Shown here: positions 5,328-11,339 of the stretch, in pieces | Layout: each line of letters begins with the position of its first letter | Position numbering within the stretch: the stretch's first letter is position 1 | Assembly (NCBI GenBank): GCA_012267605.1 | Contig: JAAXGF010000208.1 | Span: forward strand, 1-11,339 | DNA: 11,339 nucleotides | Source: Alphaproteobacteria bacterium | GTDB taxonomy: Bacteria; Pseudomonadota; Alphaproteobacteria; JAAXGF01 | Reading direction: 5' to 3' | Program-made: the position numbers and the translations under genes | The notes under the pieces: generated by a model | What the model was told of the DNA's origin: nothing | The model's database searches: none | What the model saw: only the letters and a program-made list of their open reading frames with translations

Positions 5328-7022
5328 ATGCGTCACGGCAACAAGGACACTGGCGGGATTGGGAGGTTCGGCTGTGGTGAGGCCACCCCCATTGTCCGCG
5401 TGCCTCCGGCGGCAACACCGCTGGAGCGAACTGGCATTGTTGATCGCCGAATCAGGGCTTTCGCGGTAAGCGCCCTGTCTGTCGGATTGGTAGCCGTCGG
5501 AACGGCCACCACCAACTCGGCCCTAGCGGCGGAGGATAATTTGGTTTTGCAAGCGCGGGAGGCTTTCGAGGCGATCCCGATTGTTCCGCCAAAACTCAAG
5601 AACAATGCTGCGACGAACGCACAAATCGAGCTTGGCAATATGCTCTTCCACGATCCCCGACTGTCGTCGAGTTGGAAAGTGAGCTGTTCCTCGTGTCATA
5701 GCGTATCTACAGGCGGCGTTGACCAGGGTTCGACGTCTGTGGGGCATGGCTGGCACATTGGTCCACGCAATGCGCCGACGGTGCTCAACGCGGTATTCAA
5801 TATCGATCAGTTTTGGGACGGTCGCGCGGCGGACCTGGTGGCTCAGGCCAAGGGTCCCCCTGAGAATCCGGGCGAGATGAACAGTTCACGCGCTCGCATT
5901 GAGGAGACTTTGAAGAGTATGCCCGAGTACGTGAGGCGTTTTCAGGCAGCGTTTCCCAAGCAAGCGAATGCGGTCTCCTATCACAACATGGCCAAGGCCA
6001 TCGCAACGTTCGAGACCACATTGACCACTCCAAACTCCCGGTTCGACCAATTTCTACGCACGGGACGTTCGCGAACCCTCGCCCCGCAAGAACAAGAGGG
6101 ACTTGAGCTGTTTATGAGAGTCGGTTGCGCTGGCTGTCATGGCGGAGTCAACGTTGGCGGCGGCGGTTATGCCAAATTCGGATTGGTCGAGGAGCCGGAC
6201 GAGGATGTTCGCCCGCCCGATGATATCGGCCGAGCGGAGGTAACGGGAAATGTCGCCGACAAGTATGTCTTCAAGATTCCGACGCTGCGGAACATCGCTT
6301 TGACGGCACCGTACTTCCATACCGGCAGTGTTTGGGATTTGAAGCAGGCCATTGCGATCATGGCCGAGACTCAGCTTGGCGCTGAATTGAGCGGCGACGA
6401 AATCGACGCTATAGCCGCCTTTTTGAATGCGCTTACTGGGGATCAGCCGCAGATTCGTACGCCGACGCTTCCGCCACCGGGCCTGGAGACGCCCCACCCC
6501 GAATTCGCAGTGGATTTCAACCCAACCTCTGTGAGTTATGTCGCTGCATCTGTGGAGACACCCGGAAGCGAAAGGGTCACTTTCCCTGCCGACTATGCGA
6601 GTGATTTCGCACACTTCATGACCAGCGAGCGTTGGGACAATAACCAGGTGCGTGAGCTCTTCGCCAATGAAGTGGCCTTGGAGGCCGCGGCCGAAGGCGG
6701 CGACTTACCAGACGGCGCCGTGCTGGCAATGGAAGTGTATGGCGCCAAGGTCGATGATGAGGACGAACCGATCTTGGATGCGGATGGCAAAATGATTGCT
6801 GAAGAACTCAAACTCGTAGCCGTGATGGAAAAGGGTGACGGTTGGGGTGATGCCTATCCAGACCATTTGCGTAACGGTGACTGGGAGTACGCGTTCTTTA
6901 CGCCGGAAGGTGAACTCATGGATGACGTCGATACCGACGCCTGCCGTGAATGCCATCTGCCTTACGCGGAGGACGATTTCGTCATCCACCGAGAACAATT
7001 GGACGAGGTGGCGGCGGACTAA
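5328..7022 (+). CDS. tri-haem fusion: di-haem cytochrome c peroxidase plus cytochrome P460-like domain
   Basis: This is a 564-residue periplasmic c-type cytochrome. The ATG at 5328 is 7 nt after GGAGGA. Residues 1-67 are a signal peptide with an unusually long N-region, a hydrophobic core at about 44-60 and an ALA-A cleavage site. Residues 70-370 match bacterial di-haem peroxidases (CcpA/MauG superfamily): haem motif CSSCH at 120-124, GHGW with His140, RNAPTVLNAVFN, FWDGRA, an AKGPPENPGEM segment, second haem motif CAGCH at 267-271, and PYFHTGSVWDL followed by Met345, the place of the high-potential haem ligand in classical enzymes. After a Pro-rich linker (about 370-395), residues 415-560 resemble the cytochrome P460/c'-beta family: LPDGAVLAMEVYGAK, LVAVMEKGDGWG, RNGDWEYAFFTPEGE and a third haem motif CRECH at 539-543. 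Peroxidases of this class reduce H2O2; P460 proteins act on hydroxylamine or NO. What the fusion does is unknown. It follows tonB on the same strand and ends at a strong terminator. Confidence 0.9.
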   Translation: MRHGNKDTGGIGRFGCGEATPIVRVPPAATPLERTGIVDRRIRAFAVSALSVGLVAVGTATTNSALAAEDNLVLQAREAFEAIPIVPPKLKNNAATNAQIELGNMLFHDPRLSSSWKVSCSSCHSVSTGGVDQGSTSVGHGWHIGPRNAPTVLNAVFNIDQFWDGRAADLVAQAKGPPENPGEMNSSRARIEETLKSMPEYVRRFQAAFPKQANAVSYHNMAKAIATFETTLTTPNSRFDQFLRTGRSRTLAPQEQEGLELFMRVGCAGCHGGVNVGGGGYAKFGLVEEPDEDVRPPDDIGRAEVTGNVADKYVFKIPTLRNIALTAPYFHTGSVWDLKQAIAIMAETQLGAELSGDEIDAIAAFLNALTGDQPQIRTPTLPPPGLETPHPEFAVDFNPTSVSYVAASVETPGSERVTFPADYASDFAHFMTSERWDNNQVRELFANEVALEAAAEGGDLPDGAVLAMEVYGAKVDDEDEPILDADGKMIAEELKLVAVMEKGDGWGDAYPDHLRNGDWEYAFFTPEGELMDDVDTDACRECHLPYAEDDFVIHREQLDEVAAD

Positions 7023-7045
7023 ACTAAAAACGCCCGCTATGGGAG

Positions 7046-7076
7046 CCCCGGTCTGCTCGCGCGGGCCGGGGTTTTT
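7046..7076 (+). terminator. strong rho-independent terminator after the cytochrome gene
   Basis: CCCCGGTCTGC (7046-7056) pairs with GCGGGCCGGGG (7061-7071), an 11-bp stem with two G-U pairs and a TCGC tetraloop, followed at once by TTTTT (7072-7076). It lies 23 bp after the cytochrome stop and 15 bp from the end of der, which comes from the other side. On the minus strand no T-run adjoins the stem (the nearest is about 15 nt further on), so it is mainly a plus-strand terminator, though the stem may also slow transcription from der. Confidence 0.9.
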
Positions 7077-7091
7077 CTTGAGCGGCTCAAA

Positions 7092-8432
7092 TCAGCTGGC
7101 GTAAGGATTCTTGCCCTTTCGGAACCTAAGACGAATCGGCACGCCGGGCAGATCGAATCGGTCGCGCAGTCGATTGACCAGATACCGCCTGTAAGATTCA
7201 CAGGGTGTCTTGCTGGCGAAAAGCGCGAATGTCGGTGGCCGGGCGGAGACTTGGGTGAGATAGCGAAGCTTGGGACGCCTACCGTCGGTCAGGGGTGGTG
7301 GATGGGCGGTAACCGATTCTCCGAGCCAGCGATTTAAAGCTGAAGTAGGTAGCCTTTTGTTCCAGCGATCTGCGGCCTCGTTGATGGTCGGCAGCAGGTT
7401 TTCGACGCCGTCGCCTTTCAGGGCGGACAGGGTCACTACAGGAACGCCGCGAACCTGAGGAAGAGAGCTGGATAGACGGGTGCGCAAGCCACTGAGACCC
7501 GTGGTCTGGTCCTTAAGCAGGTCCCACTTGTTCGCGGCAATGACGAGCCCCCGCCCTTGGCGGGCGGCTAGGCGGGCGATCTGTAAATCTTGACGGTCCA
7601 CCGGTGCGCTGGCGTCAATGACCAGAACGACTATCTCGGCTGTTCTTACCGCCTCCAGGGTTGCGGTAACTGCCATACGTTCAAGCGGCTCGGCGACCTT
7701 TGACCGCCGCCGCAACCCCGCCGTGTCAATCAGTCGCACGGTATCGTCGCCATATCGCCAGAGGACTGAGATCGCGTCCCGTGTAAGTCCCGGTTCGGGC
7801 CCGGCGATCATGCGCTCCTCGCCCACCAGGCGGTTAATCAGAGTCGACTTGCCGACGTTGGGCCGGCCAATGATGGCTAACCTGGTAGCCTGTGTTTCTG
7901 ATTGCTCCCCCGATTGACGTTCGCCTTCCTCAGTACCTTGCGGCAGATATGTGGCCAACGCATCGTAAAAGGTACCCAATCCGATTCCGTGCTCTGCGGA
8001 AATCGCAATGGGCTCACCGAGACCCAGGTGGAAGGCCTCGAGAACGCCATGGTTGCCGGCATCGCTTTCGCATTTGTTCACGGTTAGAAGTATTGGCTGC
8101 CCTGTGCGCCGCAGCACTTTGGCGAAATGGCGATCGTCTGGTGTGATCCCGACGCGACCATCGACCATGAAAATGACGACGTCAGCCTGATTAACTGCAA
8201 CGTCAGTTTGTGCCTGCATACGGTCGCCGAGATCGGAAAACCCAGCGTCTGACAGTCCGGCGGTGTCGACTAGCGTGAACCTACAGTCGCCGACTTGACC
8301 CTCTCCTTCGCGGCGGTCGCGTGTGAGGCCCGGCGTATCGGCGACCAACGCAAGTCGCCGGCCCGCCATTCGATTGAACAGTGTCGATTTTCCGACGTTC
8401 GGTCGGCCGACGATCACCACGGTCGGAGTCAT
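7092..8432 (-). CDS. der: Der (EngA), double-domain GTPase for 50S ribosome assembly
   Basis: This is a 446-residue protein. Two GTPase domains stand in tandem, each with the P-loop GRPNVGKS (9-16 and 189-196), a switch TRD motif, DTAGL (56-60 and 236-240) and the G4 box (NKCE 119-122, NKWD 301-304). A C-terminal KH-like domain (about 355-446) ends in GKNPYAS. This layout is unique to Der, a cytoplasmic GTPase needed for maturation of the large ribosomal subunit. The first G4 box has Glu for the usual Asp. The ATG overlaps the bamB TGA as ATGA, and no good Shine-Dalgarno is placed before it, so translation is probably coupled to bamB. It is the last gene of the minus-strand operon. Confidence 0.98.
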   Translation of the reverse strand: MTPTVVIVGRPNVGKSTLFNRMAGRRLALVADTPGLTRDRREGEGQVGDCRFTLVDTAGLSDAGFSDLGDRMQAQTDVAVNQADVVIFMVDGRVGITPDDRHFAKVLRRTGQPILLTVNKCESDAGNHGVLEAFHLGLGEPIAISAEHGIGLGTFYDALATYLPQGTEEGERQSGEQSETQATRLAIIGRPNVGKSTLINRLVGEERMIAGPEPGLTRDAISVLWRYGDDTVRLIDTAGLRRRSKVAEPLERMAVTATLEAVRTAEIVVLVIDASAPVDRQDLQIARLAARQGRGLVIAANKWDLLKDQTTGLSGLRTRLSSSLPQVRGVPVVTLSALKGDGVENLLPTINEAADRWNKRLPTSALNRWLGESVTAHPPPLTDGRRPKLRYLTQVSARPPTFALFASKTPCESYRRYLVNRLRDRFDLPGVPIRLRFRKGKNPYAS

Positions 8433-9754
8433 TTGAGTGCGACGATTTCGCCCTCGTTGGTCAGAACGTATACCGTGCCATCAGCGACGATAGGTGCGAG
8501 CTCGACACCGTCGGGGAATTCAATGCGGCCTAAAATGTCGCCGGTGTATGGAGAAACGGATAATGCATCGCCGCGTGAGCTAACGACGATAAGTCGATCG
8601 CTGACCAAAAGTGGTCCGCTCCAGAATATCTCGCCTGTGCGATCCTCCGGGTCCTCGAAACGGGTTAGAGGTCGGACCCAGCGGATGCGCCCGTCGCGTC
8701 GCGACAGGCAAAGGATTTCGCTATTTACTGTCATAACGAATAGAAAGTCCCCGGCGACCCAAGGCATTTGTGTGCCGGCCAGCTCTTGCTCCCAAAGCCT
8801 GTTGCCACGTCGCAAATCGATAGCGACCAATCGTCCCGCGTGGCTCAAGGCCAAAACCTGTCCTTGATCGATCACTGGGCTACCGTTGATGTCGCTCAAG
8901 CTACCGAGGGTGCTAACTCGGCCGGCGAAGCTCAGGGCATCGGACCACACGGTCCTTCCGTTCTCCACCTGCAACGCAAATATTTCGCCCGAGGAATAAG
9001 CGGCGATGACGATGTCCTCTGATACCGCCGGACTGGCGGCGCCAAATAGCCGCGCTGTTTCAGAGATTCCTTGATGCGTCCACAATTCGCGCCCGTCATC
9101 GATGTCCAGCGCGTATAACTTGTTATCATTGCTCACTGTGAAAAGGCGTCCGTTGCTGACTGTGGGCGCGGCCCGCAATGGCGCGCCAACCCTCTTTCGC
9201 CAAATCTCATTACCATCGGCACCGTCAAGCGCAAGGACGTCACCGGCGCCCGTAGTAACAAAGAGTCGGCCCCGGTAATAAGCGAGACCGCCTCCCAAGG
9301 CGTCTTCCTCCTCGTCTTCGGGAACGGACTGAATTTGCCAAAGCTCTTCGCCGTCCGCGACCGCGAAACTAGAAACCAGCCCTTCCGCGTCCATAGCGTA
9401 GATTTGGCCATTCGCCACCACTGGGATCGCCGCCAATTGGAATTCGTCTGACGAACCTTCGCCGATTCCGGCCGACCATATTTCCTCCAAGGGGCCATCG
9501 GTAAGGAGATGATGCATCGCGTGGTCGGGGAAGCCACCCAACTGTGGCCAGTGGATCGTGGTTTGGGGCGGCGGCAGGCGGACGATTAGATCTTGAATGC
9601 GTGGGTCTGCCTCAGGCACGGGGTCGAGCGCAAGAACCGAAACTCGCTGTCCTTCGAACGGGTCGTCATCCTCTTCGTCAAAGAGGCTTGAGATGGTATC
9701 GCACGCCCCGAGCGCTATGGCCGTGAACACCACGCCGACGAGCCGTGGACTCAT
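8429..9754 (-). CDS. bamB: BamB, beta-propeller lipoprotein of the outer-membrane assembly complex
   Basis: This is a 441-residue protein. A short signal peptide ends in a lipobox (ALGAC, Cys18), followed by a very acidic stretch (EEDDDPFEG, about 26-34), as is common in alphaproteobacterial versions. The rest is a PQQ-like beta-propeller: repeated blades end in G-x-x-L/I-W motifs (GEELW, GNEIW, GRELW, GRTVW, GNRLW, GRIRW) alternating with VVANGQIY/VSNGRLF/VADGTVY-type strands. BamB is a periplasm-facing outer-membrane lipoprotein that helps BamA insert beta-barrel proteins. Family membership plus its place between a YfgM-like gene and der make the assignment firm against other PQQ-repeat proteins. 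The ATG overlaps the upstream stop as ATGA, with GGGGGA just before it. The outer-membrane receptor at the other end of the window would be a BAM client, but there is no sign of a direct link. Confidence 0.93.
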   Translation of the reverse strand: MSPRLVGVVFTAIALGACDTISSLFDEEDDDPFEGQRVSVLALDPVPEADPRIQDLIVRLPPPQTTIHWPQLGGFPDHAMHHLLTDGPLEEIWSAGIGEGSSDEFQLAAIPVVANGQIYAMDAEGLVSSFAVADGEELWQIQSVPEDEEEDALGGGLAYYRGRLFVTTGAGDVLALDGADGNEIWRKRVGAPLRAAPTVSNGRLFTVSNDNKLYALDIDDGRELWTHQGISETARLFGAASPAVSEDIVIAAYSSGEIFALQVENGRTVWSDALSFAGRVSTLGSLSDINGSPVIDQGQVLALSHAGRLVAIDLRRGNRLWEQELAGTQMPWVAGDFLFVMTVNSEILCLSRRDGRIRWVRPLTRFEDPEDRTGEIFWSGPLLVSDRLIVVSSRGDALSVSPYTGDILGRIEFPDGVELAPIVADGTVYVLTNEGEIVALK

Positions 9755-10404
9755 TCCCCCGAGCCGCCGATCGCGGCAAGTATTTCACCGGCGCGTGTAC
9801 GAACGCCAGGAACGATTGACGGGTCACTCGCAAGATCGGCAAACAGGCGGCGCGCTTCATCCATGTCCCCACGTTGCAGAGCTACCAGTCCACGCAGTTC
9901 ATACGCGGTCGATGACCAAGGAGAATCCGCGTCAGCAAGATCGGCGAGCCGATCGTCAATACCATCCAGTTTTCCACTGTTCATCATCTGAACTATAGCA
10001 GAAAGGGTTGCGATTTGACGTAGCGCCGTATCGCTACCGCCATCCGCTGCCAAGCGATCGAGAGACGAAATCCCGCCCTGAACGTCGTCGTTAATGATTC
10101 GCGTTCGTGCCTCGCGCAGTGTCGCCAGGGGAGCGTAACCGCCTCCTGCATTCTCGCTGAGTTCAAAAAACGCGTCGGCCGCCGCCGCCAACTCGCCGCG
10201 CTCCGCCCGTACCGTCGCGACATTGAACGCGGCACTGTCGTCCAGACGCGCGCTTTCCTGGTAGTTCCGCCAAAAAACTACGGATGAGGCCACGACGATG
10301 ATGACAACGCCCACGCCGACTACGTAAACTCCGTACTTGCGCCAAAGTTTCAGCTGCTGTTCGCGGCGGACTTCCTCGTCGACTTCGCGGATGAATTCGG
10401 ACAC
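9751..10404 (-). CDS. yfgM: YfgM-like tetratricopeptide membrane protein (SecYEG ancillary type)
   Basis: This is a 217-residue protein. The start is GTG at 10404 with GGAG (10414-10411 on the minus strand) 6 nt before it. The N-terminus is a charged cytoplasmic segment (FIREVDEEVRREQ), then a single membrane helix at about 24-45, then a helical periplasmic part with TPR-like repeats, for example an AERGELAAAADAFFEL hairpin and one at ELRGLVALQRGDMDEARRLFADLA near the C-terminus. In E. coli YfgM binds SecYEG and periplasmic chaperones such as PpiD, and its gene stands upstream of bamB and der as here. The symbol is assigned by architecture and gene order rather than by strong sequence identity. 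The stop overlaps the bamB ATG by 4 bp. No enzymatic motif is visible. Confidence 0.85.
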   Translation of the reverse strand: MSEFIREVDEEVRREQQLKLWRKYGVYVVGVGVVIIVVASSVVFWRNYQESARLDDSAAFNVATVRAERGELAAAADAFFELSENAGGGYAPLATLREARTRIINDDVQGGISSLDRLAADGGSDTALRQIATLSAIVQMMNSGKLDGIDDRLADLADADSPWSSTAYELRGLVALQRGDMDEARRLFADLASDPSIVPGVRTRAGEILAAIGGSGE

Positions 10405-10512
10405 GCCTTACTCCACCTGTGGGGTAAACCTCTGGACCAGTTCTAGTCCTAGATTATCGACAACGCACCGCACGGGCAACTTGGCCCCCTTCGCATCGCG
10501 GTTTGAATGCGC
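10405..10512 (-). promoter_or_regulatory. gap upstream of yfgM-bamB-der with a possible promoter
   Basis: This 108-bp gap lies between the redoxin stop and the yfgM start. Read on the minus strand it has TTGCCC (10479-10474) and GATAAT (10458-10453) separated by 15 bp. The -10 is good but the spacing is short for a sigma-70 promoter. No hairpin with a T-run ends the redoxin transcript here, so read-through from the upstream gene is also possible. No further gene is seen. Confidence 0.3.
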
Positions 10513-11061
10513 TTAACGCCATTTAATGGAACAGCCAATGCTCGGAACCTGCTCTTGAGGGCCTTTGCCAGTACGAGCGATCTGCACCATGGCCTCAAAG
10601 AGCTCCCTGCGTGCGCCCGGCACCGCATTCCGCCCCGATTCGTCCAGGCGGCCCCGGTACTGCAATTCGAGATCGCGATTAAACCCGAGGAATTCAGGGG
10701 TGCAAACGGCACCGTAGGCACGAGCTGTTTCCTGGGACTCGTCATAGAGGTAGGGAAACGAAAAATTGTTTTCTCGCGCCACGCGCCCCATGTTCTCGAA
10801 CGAATCTTCAGGGTACGTGTCCGTATCGTTGGACGAAATGGCCACGCTTGCGACGCCGTATTCGGCAAGCTCGGCCGCGTCGCGGACGATACGGTCCAGT
10901 ACCGCCTGTACGTACGGGCAGTGATTGCAAATGAACATCACTAAGGTGCCGTTCTTACCGCGCGTTTCGGCGAGCGAATGTGGCGCGCCGTCGACGCCAG
11001 GGAGTTCGAAAGCGGGAGCTTTCCAACCAAAATCACAAACTGCTGTTTTCAAGGCCACCAT
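10513..11061 (-). CDS. thioredoxin-fold redoxin (AhpC/TSA-like) with CNHC motif
   Basis: This is a 182-residue protein without a signal peptide, presumably cytoplasmic. The ATG at 11061 is 9 nt after GGAGG on the minus strand. The order of elements is that of a thioredoxin fold: APAFELPGVDG (about 15-25, AhpC/TSA-type start), strand TLVMFICNHCPYV with the redox pair Cys45 and Cys48, SSNDTDTYPEDSFENM in the middle, then VCTPEFLGF with the expected cis-Pro122 next to Thr121, and a C-terminal IGCSIKW with Cys177. The ICNHCPYV and GCSIKW signatures mark a widespread family of thioredoxin-like proteins usually annotated only as thioredoxin family or redoxin; the substrate is unknown. Extra cysteines at 9, 120 and 177 may take part in the cycle. 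It lies 108 bp upstream of yfgM on the same strand, where E. coli has hisS. Confidence 0.88.
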   Translation of the reverse strand: MVALKTAVCDFGWKAPAFELPGVDGAPHSLAETRGKNGTLVMFICNHCPYVQAVLDRIVRDAAELAEYGVASVAISSNDTDTYPEDSFENMGRVARENNFSFPYLYDESQETARAYGAVCTPEFLGFNRDLELQYRGRLDESGRNAVPGARRELFEAMVQIARTGKGPQEQVPSIGCSIKWR

Positions 11062-11339
11062 AACGACTTTCCTCCCTAGAGATGATGGCGATGAGGTGCC
11101 TGTGCGGCCAGCCTACAATCATCGAACCATTGGGATACGGCTTTAGCATAGGCCTGGGCGATCGCCAAGAGGGCAGCACACCGGCTACTACTGCTCGCAC
11201 TGAGTTCCTGGCCTTGTTAAAATGTGATCACGCGTCCCCCGGTTTCAACCTTCGTACAGCCGCGGAAGCTTCCGCAACTGGGATTTTGCACGGCGTTGCG
11301 GGTGTTTCGTCAGTGCCGACGTAACTGCCCAGGTCTGAT
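11062..11339. other. leader region of the redoxin gene; no confident gene
   Basis: Nothing convincing is encoded here. A plus-strand ORF at 11082-11324 (80 codons) has no ribosome-binding site and no recognisable sequence. On the minus strand a frame is open from the window edge (11339) to a TGA at 11230-11228, giving 36 residues ending RRLKPGDA; this could be the tail of an upstream minus-strand gene but I cannot identify it. Perfect palindromes GGAAGCTTCC (near 11267) and GGCGATCGCC (11157-11166) are present. The promoter of the redoxin gene probably lies here but no clear -35/-10 pair stands out. Confidence 0.35.

Noticed and set aside
5440..5470. DRRIRAF as a twin-arginine (Tat) export signal of the cytochrome.
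   Set aside because: The motif matches poorly, and c-type cytochromes are exported unfolded by Sec before haem attachment.
11157..11166. GGCGATCGCC palindrome resembling the cyanobacterial HIP1 element.
   Set aside because: It is a single copy in a genome that does not look cyanobacterial; chance is enough.
11082..11324. Plus-strand ORF of 80 codons in the leader of the redoxin gene.
   Set aside because: It has no ribosome-binding site, no recognisable domain, and overlaps the likely promoter region of the divergent gene.

Overview
The window looks like chromosomal DNA of a moderately GC-rich Gram-negative bacterium, most likely an alphaproteobacterium. This is inferred from the style of the YfgM-like/BamB/Der block (the N-terminus of the YfgM-like protein and the acidic linker after the BamB lipobox) and from the TonB/ExbBD proteins. 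I could not place it to genus. The genes form two convergent blocks that meet at a strong terminator near 7046-7076.

Left block, plus strand (1-7022): an apparently self-contained TonB-dependent locus. In order it holds the C-terminal part of an outer-membrane TonB-dependent receptor; a predicted lipoprotein with six Asp-box (sialidase/BNR-like) repeats and a CxCC...CPH cysteine pattern; a small secreted Cys-containing protein broken by a 1-nt frameshift; ExbB; two ExbD genes (the first broken by a 1-nt frameshift, so the two read as one long ORF; the second with Asn in place of the essential membrane Asp); and TonB. After a 131-bp gap with repeated AATCC elements comes a tri-haem cytochrome: a di-haem peroxidase fused to a cytochrome P460-like domain. 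The genes are tightly packed (GTGA overlaps, gaps of about 30 bp). They plausibly work together: receptor for an unknown ligand, periplasmic or surface accessory proteins, an inner-membrane proton-driven motor, and a periplasmic redox enzyme. The substrate cannot be read from the sequence; a metal, metal chelate or metallophore is only a guess.

Right block, minus strand (11061-7092): a thioredoxin-fold protein with a CNHC motif, then a conserved housekeeping operon in the order yfgM-like (TPR, inner membrane), bamB (outer-membrane protein assembly lipoprotein), der (ribosome assembly GTPase). The last three are joined by 4-bp ATGA overlaps. In E. coli hisS precedes yfgM; here the gene upstream is the redoxin.

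The last 278 bases (11062-11339) hold the redoxin leader and nothing I can identify with confidence. No tRNA, rRNA, CRISPR array, insertion sequence or phage gene was recognised.
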